The position numbers were made by a program, and so were the translations under genes. Shown piece after piece: positions 7,429-15,262 of a stretch of 64,000 nucleotides of DNA. The stretch is from Neisseriaceae bacterium JH1-16 (GTDB lineage: Bacteria; Pseudomonadota; Gammaproteobacteria; Burkholderiales; Chromobacteriaceae). The notes under the pieces were generated by a model. It did not search any database. It was given only the letters and a program-made list of their open reading frames with translations, and was not told the DNA's origin. Position 1 is the first letter of the stretch. Every line of letters begins with the position of its first letter. The stretch covers positions 310,001 through 374,000 of the forward strand of contig JAPDNP010000004.1 of the NCBI GenBank assembly GCA_025989215.1, given 5' to 3'.

Positions 7429-8295
7429 ATGAACACTATAGATTTGTCTCGCCACTTTCCCTCACTTCCTGCCATTCCAGGAGTGTGGCGACCTTTGCTA
7501 TGGCAACCAGTCATGGGGAGTGAAGAGCGTTTAGTCGTTGGTATTCTTGCATCCTGCGGGAGTAGCGATCGTGCCATTAAAGTAATAAGAGACGATGTGA
7601 TTGACGCTCTATATGGAGAACAATCACAGGGGGCCTTGGCCCTGCTTTCAATGGCAATCGATTATTCTACCCGGAACATACGAGCACTCCTTTCGAGCGA
7701 TGTAGCTCAATTGCCCATTGGGAATTTTTCTCTTGGGCAAGCCCATCACACTGCAGGAAATAGCCTTGATGAAATTATCCTTCAGGCAATTCAGCTAGGG
7801 ACAAGCCTTTCTCGCCTAGATATTATGAATGTTTCAGATGCGCAAGAAAATGCAGCGCAAAATGAAAACGTTAACCATCAGTGGGCTACAAGACTTCGCA
7901 ACGCCGCCTTAATTTTGCGGCCAGATTTTTCTGCTTATTTCAATAGGTCGATTAGCTTTTACGAAGATGGAGTGCCTGTCCGTTTTGGGTTTGTCGGCCA
8001 ACGCACAGCAGCTCATTTCGGAGTAATGAGACCTCATTCTTTAAGTGCTTCAATAAAAGATGCACGTTCAAAACTATGGGAACTGAAAGAAGCACGCAAA
8101 AACAGAAGTGGTGATGCAGCACTTATTCTTGGAATCCCACCAACAGAAGACGTTACTTTGACTCAGTCCCAACGACGCAACCTAACGGCAGGGTTACGAG
8201 AGTTGACGCAGGAGGCTGACGAGGGGATTACCCAAATAGTTCCGATCTCCACCGTAGAGGATGGTGCTTCATGGCTAGTAAGACATGCGGCCTGA
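7429..8295 (+). CDS. Hypothetical partner of the HipA-like kinase (288 aa)
   Basis: Starts 8 bp after the kinase gene stop and shares its AT-rich composition, so the two are almost certainly one operon. No domain is recognised with confidence. The N-terminal PVMGSEERLVVGILA recalls the opening strand of DUF3037-type proteins that often accompany HipA_2 kinases (a protein about half this length), but the match is weak. The middle is helical and Gln/Asn-rich; the C-terminal part contains FGFVGQRTAAHFG and a basic helix. The last codons overlap the remnant of a different gene. Confidence 0.65.
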   Translation: MNTIDLSRHFPSLPAIPGVWRPLLWQPVMGSEERLVVGILASCGSSDRAIKVIRDDVIDALYGEQSQGALALLSMAIDYSTRNIRALLSSDVAQLPIGNFSLGQAHHTAGNSLDEIILQAIQLGTSLSRLDIMNVSDAQENAAQNENVNHQWATRLRNAALILRPDFSAYFNRSISFYEDGVPVRFGFVGQRTAAHFGVMRPHSLSASIKDARSKLWELKEARKNRSGDAALILGIPPTEDVTLTQSQRRNLTAGLRELTQEADEGITQIVPISTVEDGASWLVRHAA

Positions 8296-8311
8296 CGTTG
8301 GCTATCTGCAT
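8288..8311 (-). pseudogene. 5' remnant of a third copy of the 104/110-aa unknown gene
   Basis: On the minus strand the ATG at 8309-8311 reads MQIANVRP, matching the first eight residues of the gene at 10077 (MQIASIRP). Its upstream DNA, including TATGACAGTTGTAGCA at 8333, is nearly identical to that at 10100. The rest of the gene is gone, replaced by the AT-rich module. Confidence 0.7.
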
Positions 8312-8327
8312 GGGATGATCTGATAGC

Positions 8328-8339
8328 TGTAGTATGACA
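8328..8339. promoter_or_regulatory. Operator-like palindrome upstream of the remnant
   Basis: TGTAGTATGACA, a one-mismatch version of the TGTC-N4/5-GACA site found before the two intact paralogues. Confidence 0.35.
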
Positions 8340-8350
8340 GTTGTAGCACC

Positions 8351-8720
8351 ACGTCACTGAGATAGCGATAGGAGCCACCACGTGACTTGTCATTACCAAT
8401 GCCCGGTCAACAGCCTGGTTAACACGGCTCGGCCCTTTCCTAGGCAACATACTCAGTCGGTGCGCACGGTTTCGCACCAGAAGTTAGCAGCGAAGTTAGC
8501 GCCTGCAGGATAAAGGTCCTGCCAGAAAGTTGCAGGGCTGGTTGCAGGCTGAAGGGCAAAAAGACGAGCACTGACGAAAAGTGTGTACCCCAGTGTGTAC
8601 CCACAACCAAAATGCGAATGACGAAACCTAGCATTGGCGCGACATGGAACCGCCTACTAAGTAAACAGATCCAAGAGTGAACTTTCACGGCGTCTCATGC
8701 CGTGTCAGCACCACAAGAAA
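8351..8720. other. Intergenic region, possible element boundary
   Basis: No convincing gene. A direct repeat GTGTGTACCC(C)AGTGTGTACCC lies near 8581-8602, and a short hairpin CACGGCGTCTCATGCCGTG lies at about 8687-8705. Composition changes from accessory-like to core-like across it. No tRNA or integrase frame could be read. Confidence 0.35.
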
Positions 8721-8746
8721 AGCCCCGCCAGTCGGGGCTTTTTTTT
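8721..8746 (+). terminator. Strong rho-independent terminator
   Basis: AGCCCCG-CCAGT-CGGGGCT followed by seven more T. It separates the accessory stretch from the bestrophin-like gene. Confidence 0.85.
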
Positions 8747-8858
8747 CATGGCTAGGCACGCCCCAGTCACCCGCAAACGGCCCGATGGCATCAGTAGAAA
8801 ACGCCAAAGCTGCTAGAATGACGCACCGCCACACCCACCGGCTTCGTCCTCTTCCATC

Positions 8859-9764
8859 GTGATCGTCCGTCCCCGCCTTCATTGGCTGCGCATGCTGTTC
8901 GTGTGGCGCGGCTCGGTGCTGCCGCGCATCCTGCCCCAGCTAACTTTCACCACCGCCCTGGCCGCACTGGTCGTCAAGTTTCATGGCGAGCTGCTCGACT
9001 GGAAGGTGACACTGACCACGGTGCCATTTTCGCTGATGGGCGTGGCGCTGGCGATCTTTCTCGGGTTTCGCAACAGCGTCAGCTACGACCGCTACTGGGA
9101 GGCCCGCAAGCTGTGGGGCAAGCTGCTGACCGACAGCCGCACCGCCGCGCGTCAGGCACAGACTTTTGCACCAGAGGCGGCGCGCCCCTTCGTGCTCGGC
9201 GTGGCGGGCTTCGTTCACGCGGTGCGTCACCAACTGCGTGGCAGCGATGCCAGCGCCGACATGGCACGGTTACTGCCGCCCGAACTGGCGGCCAGCCTGG
9301 CCGGCCAGCGCTTCCCCGCCAACCGCGTGCTGCTGTGGCTGTCGGAATGGCTGCGCGAGCGACTGCAACACGACGCGCTGTCGCCGATCCTTGCCGCGCA
9401 GATCGACCATGCACTAGCAGGGTTGAACGATGCTCACGGTGGTTGCGAGCGCATTGCGTCCGCGCCCTTGCCCTTCACCTATTCGGTGATTCTGCATCGT
9501 ACAGTCTATCTCTACTGCCTGCTGCTGCCGTTCGGCCTGCTCGATGCGATCGGCTGGATGACGCCGCTGGTGGTGGCTTTTATTTCCTACACCTTCTTCG
9601 CGCTCGAGGCGCTCAGTGACGAGATCGAAGAGCCATTCGGCATCATGCCCAACGATCTGCCGCTGGATGCCATGTCGTTCAATATCGAAGCGTCGCTGAA
9701 GGATATGCTGGGGGATAAGGACTTGCCGCCGGTGAGCCAGCCGGTCAACTGCCTGCTGCGCTGA
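8859..9764 (+). CDS. Bestrophin-like chloride/anion channel family protein (YneE/UPF0187)
   Basis: 301 residues, the normal family length, starting at GTG 8859 (MIVRPRLHWLRMLFVWRGS), which matches the usual family N-terminus. Family features: a first helix after SVLPRILPQL, then FSLMGVALAIFLGFRNSVSYDRYWEARKLWG, the conserved R-N-x-x-x-Y-D-R-x-W-E signature, a second hydrophobic region (HRTVYLYCLLLPFGLLDAIG) and FFALEALSDEIEEPFG, another conserved stretch. Inner-membrane anion channel by family knowledge; physiological role unknown. The 3' end overlaps the convergent 110-aa gene by 20 bp. Confidence 0.9.
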   Translation: MIVRPRLHWLRMLFVWRGSVLPRILPQLTFTTALAALVVKFHGELLDWKVTLTTVPFSLMGVALAIFLGFRNSVSYDRYWEARKLWGKLLTDSRTAARQAQTFAPEAARPFVLGVAGFVHAVRHQLRGSDASADMARLLPPELAASLAGQRFPANRVLLWLSEWLRERLQHDALSPILAAQIDHALAGLNDAHGGCERIASAPLPFTYSVILHRTVYLYCLLLPFGLLDAIGWMTPLVVAFISYTFFALEALSDEIEEPFGIMPNDLPLDAMSFNIEASLKDMLGDKDLPPVSQPVNCLLR

Positions 9765-10077
9765 AAGAGGAAAGACCGGCCTCGTCGCTCATGGCAGTGC
9801 TGCCGCCCCCGATCGCCAGCTCCAGCGTGAGACGCACATCGGAAGGCTCGGTGCTGTCCAGTGCCGCACGAAACAAGCTCAGACCAGTCGCGGCGATCCG
9901 GTCCGTCGTGGTGTCGGGAGTGGCCAACAACGGCACCGTCACCACGCTGAAGTAGACGCTGCTGGCGAGTTGCCCGCCCGGCCCTGACAGCCACTCAACC
10001 TGGATGTCTACCTCGTAGCCATCGGGCTGGTCGGACTTCGAGCGTACCGCGATGGGTCTGATGCTGGCGATCTGCAT
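9745..10077 (-). CDS. Conserved hypothetical protein (110 aa), paralogue of the gene at 4011-4325
   Basis: Starts at the ATG complementary to 10075-10077. The first 35 residues (MQIASIRPIAVRSKSDQPDG, then YEVDIQVEWL) are conserved with the 4011-4325 product, followed by a similar SVVTVPLL strand and FRAALDSTEPSDVRLTLEL. There is no signal peptide or helix bundle; it looks like a small alpha/beta cytoplasmic protein. It overlaps the end of the bestrophin gene tail-to-tail. Upstream DNA shares the TGTC-N5-GACA palindrome and TATGACAGTTGTAGCA with the other copies. Function unknown. Confidence 0.65.
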   Translation of the reverse strand: MQIASIRPIAVRSKSDQPDGYEVDIQVEWLSGPGGQLASSVYFSVVTVPLLATPDTTTDRIAATGLSLFRAALDSTEPSDVRLTLELAIGGGSTAMSDEAGLSSFSAAGS

Positions 10078-10093
10078 GGAGATACTTTCCGGA

Positions 10094-10106
10094 TGTCCTT
10101 ATGACA
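10094..10106. promoter_or_regulatory. Operator-like palindrome TGTCCTTATGACA
   Basis: Lies 17 bp upstream of the 110-aa gene start, equivalent in place and sequence to the site at 4346-4358 (one difference). Confidence 0.45.
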
Positions 10107-10406
10107 GTTGTAGCATTTTGTCGGACAGTGCGCGATGGGTCTCTGCCGGACGGCTTGTCACAACGACGAAGAGCACACCAGCGGCATCCCGTTACTGGCG
10201 ATGGCAAGCGTGGCTCGAACACCGCTCGATCGACATGTACCCAGCCCCTTCCCGACCCGCCGCCATAGGCAGCAAATTCTGCCTACCGCATTCGCAGAAC
10301 GCCCCACTCGCCCTACCTTCACCTCGGCGCACACGGAGACCCCCTGCACTTTTCCGGGCATGCCGGGTCGAACCTCCTATTCCCTTCCATCGACCAAGGC
10401 AATGCC
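10107..10406. other. Intergenic region, nothing recognised
   Basis: About 300 bases between the divergent 110-aa gene and the small lipoprotein gene. No credible coding frame; it must contain both promoters. Confidence 0.4.
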
Positions 10407-10520
10407 ATGCTCAAACGACTCATGCTGACCGCCGCCGTGCTGCTCACGCTGGCCGGCTGCACCTCCACGACCACCTACGGCGAGGTCGGTGCCTCGATAG
10501 GCCGGCAAACCAGCCCGTGA
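10407..10520 (+). CDS. Small lipoprotein (37 aa)
   Basis: ATG at 10407 with AAGG about 8 bp upstream. The product begins MLKRLMLTAAVLLTLAGC, a lipoprotein signal peptide with lipobox LAGC, followed by a short Thr-rich tail ending GRQTSP. The mature part would be about 20 residues, in the size class of entericidin-like or glycine-zipper fragments, but no family is assigned. Position 2 after the Cys is Ser, so outer-membrane sorting would be expected if real. Confidence 0.5.
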   Translation: MLKRLMLTAAVLLTLAGCTSTTTYGEVGASIGRQTSP

Positions 10521-10723
10521 CCCGCCCGACTCACTTTGGCTGACCGGTACTTGATCGATACCGCTGCGAGCCACCTGGCGAGCCGGGCATGCAGACAAGG
10601 GTTGGCCGAAGCCGCCGCCCACGGCCATGCACTGTCGGCGACGGTAATCCACTATCCGTGAGCGACCATTCCGCATGACGCAATGCCGGCTCTGGCACTG
10701 TAAATTTCCGCCCCGCGCACAGC
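10521..10723. other. Intergenic region, one uptake-like 9-mer
   Basis: No gene recognised. One TTGGCCGAA word at 10602-10610. Confidence 0.4.
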
Positions 10724-10750
10724 AAAACGGCCGTCCCTCGGGGCGGCCGT
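10724..10750 (-). terminator. Terminator of the decayed gluconokinase gene
   Basis: On the minus strand ACGGCCG/CGGCCGT arms (10727-10733 and 10744-10750) are followed by TTTT, 22 bp after the former stop codon at 10772. Confidence 0.65.
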
Positions 10751-10771
10751 GCTTTCGCGTAACGGATGTGT

Positions 10772-11210
10772 TTAGCCTTGGCGGACCGGTTCGGCCAAGG
10801 GTAGCTCGATCGCCACCGCCACTACGTTCTCGCCTCCCCCTGTACCTCCAGCGTCGCCAACTGACTATCGAACAGGCGAGCCGGCATGAAGTGATCCTGG
10901 CGCGTCGCCATCCACGGTTTCCAGCGTGGCACACTCGCCATGTAGATAGACCAGCGTGAACGCTGCATCGCCGCGCAGCCGATCGCGATAGACGTGCTTC
11001 AGCGCCGAGTGGCTAAGCACCACCGCCTCGCCCAACTGGCTGGCCAGTCGGCGCGGTCGTCGTCGTTCAAAGGCATGCCGGCCGCCATTTTGGCGACATT
11101 GGCCGGCGGGTGGAACTCATCGCCCTCGATGCAGCGCAGCCGCAGCCGTTCGGCCAAGGCCCGGCCGACGCTGCTCCTGCCCCCTTCACCACGATGCTGT
11201 TCAGACAGCC
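10772..11210 (-). pseudogene. gntK: Gluconokinase (GntK type), decayed by several frameshifts
   Basis: Successive fragments in different frames rebuild a gluconokinase: VGRALAERLRLRCIEGDEFH, PPANVAKMAAGMPLNDDDRA, then after a shift LASQLGEAVVLSHSALKHVY and YRDRLRGDAAFTLVYLHGE, then RQDHFMPARLFDSQLATLE, then a last frame ending AIELPLAEPVRQG and a TAA at 10772-10774. The Walker A region is also damaged: GGRSSVGRA stands where GxxGxGKS is expected, so the key lysine is lost. At least three indels mean no functional product. Two TTCGGCCAA words remain inside (10790, 11149). Confidence 0.85.
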
Positions 11211-11327
11211 CCCTTAGAGCCACTAGCAAGCATCCTGCTGCTGCGTCGCGCCTCCTTGCCGTGCGACTGGTACCGCCTGCTTCGGCGCGGCTTGCCGCAG
11301 ACGCAAAACCGAACTTGCTAGCTGCGC

Positions 11328-12149
11328 TTAGTAAACGAAGCGCTCGCGCAAGTCTTCCAGGTTCAGCTCGGCGAGGATCGCTTCCAGCCGCTCCTGGGCA
11401 TTCTTGCGGCGCTGGCCGGTGCGGCGGGCGATGATCAGTTCGTTCTTCATCGAGTGCTCCCAGCCGACCAGCTCGGTCACCGTCAGCTGGTAGCCGTGCG
11501 CCTCCAGTTGGAGACAGCGCAGCACATTGGTGATCTGGCTGCCGAACTCGCGGGTGTGGATCGGGTGGCGCCAGATTTCCGACAGCGGGGTTTTGCCGAA
11601 GCTCTGGTTCTTGTGCTTGCGCAGCACCGCGGCCACCTCGGCCTGGCAGCACGGCACCAGCACGATGAAGCGCGCATCCTTGGCCAGCGCGAAGCGGATC
11701 GCGTCGTCGGTGGCGGTGTTGCAGGCGTGCAGCGCGGTAACCACGTCGATCTTGGCCGGCAATTCCGGGGCGGTGATCGACTGCTCGACGCTCAGGTTGA
11801 GGAAGCTCATCCGCGCAAAATCGAGCCGTTCGGCCAACTCGCGGGTGCGGTCGACCAGCTCCTGGCGGGTCTCGATGCCGTAGATGTGGCCAGCATTGCG
11901 CGCCTTCAGCACCAGGTCGTAGAGGATGAAGCCCAGGTAGGACTTGCCGGCGCCGTGGTCGGCCAGCGTCAGATCGCCCTGTTCGTCGAGCAGCTCGGTC
12001 AGCAGCGGCTCGATGAACTGCACCAGGTGATAGACCTGCTTCAGCTTGCGGCGGCTGTCCTGGTTGAGCTTGCCGTCGCGGGTGAGGATGTGCAGTTCCT
12101 TGAGCAGCTCGAGCGACTGCTCGGGCTTGATTTCAGGGATGAGGCTCAT
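11328..12149 (-). CDS. SAM-dependent methyltransferase (Methyltransf_32-like, possibly RNA-acting)
   Basis: 273 residues. Motif I is ADHGAGKSYLGFILYD, typical of the Methyltransf_32 group (usually ADFGAGKGYL), followed by the acidic IYGIETR motif II and VVTALHACNTATDDAI. A cysteine pair (LVPCCQAEV) sits where related enzymes carry PCC(H). Relatives are annotated as putative rRNA or tRNA methyltransferases; the substrate is unknown. The C-terminal helix is charged and may bind nucleic acid. Stands alone, transcribed towards the gntK remnant. Confidence 0.8.
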   Translation of the reverse strand: MSLIPEIKPEQSLELLKELHILTRDGKLNQDSRRKLKQVYHLVQFIEPLLTELLDEQGDLTLADHGAGKSYLGFILYDLVLKARNAGHIYGIETRQELVDRTRELAERLDFARMSFLNLSVEQSITAPELPAKIDVVTALHACNTATDDAIRFALAKDARFIVLVPCCQAEVAAVLRKHKNQSFGKTPLSEIWRHPIHTREFGSQITNVLRCLQLEAHGYQLTVTELVGWEHSMKNELIIARRTGQRRKNAQERLEAILAELNLEDLRERFVY

Positions 12150-12231
12150 GTGTCGGATTTCCTAATCGGTTGCCGCCATTGTAGCGGTGCGGCCCGCCGC
12201 GGCGAAATGCGCCGGCGGGCCGGTAGTCGGA

Positions 12232-13506
12232 TCAGCGGGAGGCAGCGCCCTGTTCGGCCAACCAGGCGGCGATGCCCTCGGCCGCCACCCGGCCGCTGGC
12301 GAAGCAGGCGGTCAGCAGATAGCCGCCGGTCGGCGCCTCCCAGTCGAGCATCTCGCCGGCGCAGAACACCCCGGGCAGCGCGCTCAGCATCAGCCGCGCA
12401 TCGAGTGCATCGAAGCGCACCCCGCCGGCGCTGCTGATCGCCTCGTCGAGCGGGCGCGGCGCGGTCAGGCGCACCGGCAGGGCCTTGATCGCAGAGGCCA
12501 GCTGCGCCGGATCGGCGAACTGTTCCTTGCTCAGGCATTCGCGCAGCAGGCCGGCCTTCACGCCGTGGATGCCAACCCGGCTCTGCAGGTGGCTGGACAG
12601 CGAGCGCGAACCGCGCGGATGCGCCACCTCGGCCAGCACCCGCTCGGCGCTCTTGTCCGGCGACAGGTCCAGCATCAGCGTCGCCGAACCAGTGGCGGCG
12701 ATCGCATCGCGCAGCGGTGCCGACAGCGCATACACCAGGCTGCCCTCCACGCCGTATCCGGATACCACGAACTCGCCGCGGCGGCTGATGGTCGCGCCGT
12801 CCAGGCCGGTCACGCTCGCCACCACCGCTTTCAGCGGTGTGCCGGCGAACTTGTCCTGGAAGTGCTCGCTCCAGCCGGCCTCGAAGCCGCAGTTGGCCGG
12901 CACCAGCGGCACGATGCCAACGCCGCGTTCGGCCAAGGTGGCCACCCAGGCGCCGTCCGAACCGAGCTTGGCCCAGCTGCCGCCTCCCAGCCCCAGCAAG
13001 ACCGCATCGGCGGACACACTCTGCTCGCCGTCCGGCGTCGCGAAGCGCAGCGCGCCTGCCCCATCCCAGCCCAGCCAGCGGTGGCGCACATGGATCTGCA
13101 GGCCGGCCTCGCGCAGCCGCGCCAGCCAGGCCCGCAGCAGCGGCGCCGCCTTCATCTGGGTCGGAAACACCCGGCCGGAGCTGCCGACAAAGGTCTCGAT
13201 GCCGAGGCCGTGCACCCAGTCGCGCAGCGCCTGGCCATCGAAGGCGGTCAGCCACGGCTCGACCTGGGCCTGGCGCGCGCCGTAGCGGGCGGCGAACGGC
13301 GCAAACGGCTCCGAGTGGGTGATGTTCATCCCGCCCACGCCGGCGAGCAGGAACTTGCGCCCCACCGACGGCATTGCGTCATACAGCTCGACCCGCAGCC
13401 CGCGCGCCAGCAGCACTTCGGCCGCCATCAGCCCGGCCGGGCCGCCGCCGACGATTGCCACCGTCCGCTCACTTGCGGCTGTCTGTCTGCGGGCATGGCT
13501 GTTCAT
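12232..13506 (-). CDS. BaiN-type NAD(P)/FAD-dependent oxidoreductase (HI0933-like flavoprotein)
   Basis: 424 residues from the ATG complementary to 13504-13506, which has AGGA upstream at a normal distance; a longer frame to 13599 lacks such a site. The N-terminus has a dinucleotide-binding fold (VAIVGGGPAGLMAAEVLLARG), then GRKFLLAGVGGMNITHSEP, typical of the family. The C-terminus has SSAGGVRF and PGVFCAGEMLDWEAPTGGYL, the second FAD contact. The substrate is unknown for this subgroup (also described as the PP_4765-like flavoproteins). Cytoplasmic. Monocistronic here. Confidence 0.88.
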   Translation of the reverse strand: MNSHARRQTAASERTVAIVGGGPAGLMAAEVLLARGLRVELYDAMPSVGRKFLLAGVGGMNITHSEPFAPFAARYGARQAQVEPWLTAFDGQALRDWVHGLGIETFVGSSGRVFPTQMKAAPLLRAWLARLREAGLQIHVRHRWLGWDGAGALRFATPDGEQSVSADAVLLGLGGGSWAKLGSDGAWVATLAERGVGIVPLVPANCGFEAGWSEHFQDKFAGTPLKAVVASVTGLDGATISRRGEFVVSGYGVEGSLVYALSAPLRDAIAATGSATLMLDLSPDKSAERVLAEVAHPRGSRSLSSHLQSRVGIHGVKAGLLRECLSKEQFADPAQLASAIKALPVRLTAPRPLDEAISSAGGVRFDALDARLMLSALPGVFCAGEMLDWEAPTGGYLLTACFASGRVAAEGIAAWLAEQGAASR

Positions 13507-13722
13507 CGATACGGATTCCTGTGTGGGCTGCGAAGAAAACGAAAAACCGGCCCGCGAACGGACCGGTCTGCCCGGCAATTTTCCCAGAAAGACCGGCAAA
13601 ACCCAAGCGCCGCGCCCCAGGGCCGGGCCGGGGTGGCCACCGATGGCGGAGCGTTGCGCTAGATCAAGGCGCGACTCGGGTGGTTCATTGACAATGTTTC
13701 CATATTTTACAGGTGAATCCCG

Positions 13723-14094
13723 ATGCGCCCCCTAACCCTGATCGCCGCACTGAGTCTGGTCCTGGCCGCCCCGCTGGCGCTGGCCCAGTCGACCTGCCAA
13801 GCCAAGCAGCACGAGATCGAGCGTCAGCTCGACTTCGCGCGCCTGCATGGCAATACCCAGCAAGCGGCCGGGCTGGAACGCGCCCTGACCGAAAACCGTC
13901 GCCATTGCAGCGACGCCCGACTGGATCGCGAGCAGCACGACAAGATCGTCAAGCTGCAGCAAAAGGTCCGCCAGCGCGAGACCGAGCTGCACCAGGCCGA
14001 GCGCGACGGCCGGCCAGACAAGATTGCCAAGCAGCGTCGCAAGCTCGACGAGGCCCAAACCGAATTGCGAGCCGCGCAACGCGCGGCCGGTTAA
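13723..14094 (+). CDS. DUF1090 periplasmic protein (YqjC-like)
   Basis: 123 residues with a clear signal peptide (MRPLTLIAALSLVLAAPLALAQ), then a mature region that is almost entirely charged helix: CQAKQHEIERQLDFARLHGN, a second cysteine in RRHCSDARL, and a long coiled coil KIVKLQQKVRQRETELHQAE. This is the DUF1090 pattern (two cysteines and Q/E/R-rich helices). Function unknown; periplasmic. A strong terminator follows 24 bp after the stop. Confidence 0.85.
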   Translation: MRPLTLIAALSLVLAAPLALAQSTCQAKQHEIERQLDFARLHGNTQQAAGLERALTENRRHCSDARLDREQHDKIVKLQQKVRQRETELHQAERDGRPDKIAKQRRKLDEAQTELRAAQRAAG

Positions 14095-14118
14095 CCGACT
14101 GCATTTCTCCTCTTATTC

Positions 14119-14143
14119 CCGCGCCCCTGGCGCGGTTTTTTTT
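14119..14143 (+). terminator. Terminator of the DUF1090 gene
   Basis: CCGCGCC-CCT-GGCGCGG followed by eight T. Confidence 0.9.
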
Positions 14144-14170
14144 ACCCGCTCTTTAGCGCACCACAAAACA

Positions 14171-14194
14171 AAAGCCGCCCAAACGGGCGGCTTT
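14171..14194 (-). terminator. Terminator of the GarR-like gene (usable in both directions)
   Basis: AAAGCCGCCC-AAAC-GGGCGGCTTT, symmetrical and flanked by A and T runs. Confidence 0.85.
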
Positions 14195-14214
14195 CTGCGT
14201 CAACTATTGCAGGC

Positions 14215-15084
14215 TCAGTTCTTGGCCCAGATCAGCCGTGCAATCGCCGACGAGTCGAGATCGCCGTCGCCCTGGTCGATCAGCTCGCGGATCAGCTCGG
14301 TCATCCGCTCCGATTCCGGCAGGCTGATGCCCAGCTCGCGCGCGGTGTCGAGCACGATGTTCATGTCCTTCAGGTGCAGCGTCGCCTTGAAACCGGCCGG
14401 GAACGCATCGTCGATCATGCGCTGGCCGTGGATGTCGAGCACCCGGCTCTGGGCGAAGCCGCCCATCAGCGCGGCGCGTACCGCGGACAGGTCCACTTCG
14501 CAGGCGCGCGCCAGCTTCATCACCTCGGCCACCGCCATCACCGTCACGCCGACGGCGATCTGATTGCAGGCCTTGGCGACCGAGCCGGCGCCGGAATCAC
14601 CGACCAGCGTGACGCTCTTGCCCATCGCCTCCAGCGCCGGGCGTACCACCTCCAGTGCCGCGGCATCGCCGCCGACCATGAAGCTCAGCGTCGCGTTGAT
14701 CGCGCCGACCTCGCCACCGGATACCGGGCAATCGAGGAATTTCACCCCCTTTTCGGCCAACTTCGCCGCGATGCGGCGTGCGCCGATCGGCGAAATGGTG
14801 CTCATGTCGGCCACCACCTGGCCGGCCTTCAGCGCACCGAACACGCCGGCCTCGTCGCTGAGCACCGCTTCCACATCCGGCGTATCCGGCAGATTGGTAA
14901 TCAGCGCCTCGACGCCCGCCGTCAATGCCGCCGGGCTGTCCGCCCATTGCGCACCGGCCGCCAGCAGCGCTTCGGCCGACTCGCGGCGGCGCGCCCATAC
15001 CGTCACCTGATGGCCTGCCTTCAGCAGGTTCAGTACACACGGTTTCCCCATGATGCCCAAGCCGATATAACCGATCTTCATCAT
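14215..15084 (-). CDS. garR: 2-hydroxy-3-oxopropionate (tartronate semialdehyde) reductase family
   Basis: 289 residues, start supported by AGGAG five bases upstream. Beta-hydroxyacid dehydrogenase features in order: N-terminal Rossmann motif GYIGLGIMGKPCVLNLLKAG, substrate motif DCPVSGGEVGA (DxPVSGG), catalytic lysine in KACNQIAVG, and the C-terminal HLKDMNIVLDTA helix. This composition fits GarR/GlxR (tartronate semialdehyde to glycerate) best; 3-hydroxyisobutyrate dehydrogenase or a succinic semialdehyde reductase are alternatives. It has no glyoxylate-pathway neighbours, so the symbol is by similarity only. Confidence 0.82.
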   Translation of the reverse strand: MMKIGYIGLGIMGKPCVLNLLKAGHQVTVWARRRESAEALLAAGAQWADSPAALTAGVEALITNLPDTPDVEAVLSDEAGVFGALKAGQVVADMSTISPIGARRIAAKLAEKGVKFLDCPVSGGEVGAINATLSFMVGGDAAALEVVRPALEAMGKSVTLVGDSGAGSVAKACNQIAVGVTVMAVAEVMKLARACEVDLSAVRAALMGGFAQSRVLDIHGQRMIDDAFPAGFKATLHLKDMNIVLDTARELGISLPESERMTELIRELIDQGDGDLDSSAIARLIWAKN

Positions 15085-15262
15085 TAGCTCTCCTGCGCCG
15101 ACCGAGACACGGCAGCAAGGCTGCGGTGCGACGTAGCGGACGCCATTGTTGTGAATGTTGTGGTTCTGATCTTAAGCGTAATGAAAAGCGCCAAGCTCGG
15201 CCAGCGACAGAGCGGGGCCGAACGAAGCGGTACAGTCGGGTAAAACAGCAGAAGGGAGCGGT

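Noticed and set aside
8440-8688. Minus-strand frame near a GTGTGTACCC direct repeat, suggestive of a phage integrase end
   Set aside because: No tyrosine-recombinase residues can be read and no tRNA lies adjacent; the repeat alone is not enough.
12187-13662. 491-codon plus-strand frame opposite the BaiN-like flavoprotein
   Set aside because: The opposite strand encodes a conserved FAD enzyme with all motifs; the plus frame is Gly/Ala/Arg-rich without a recognisable domain.
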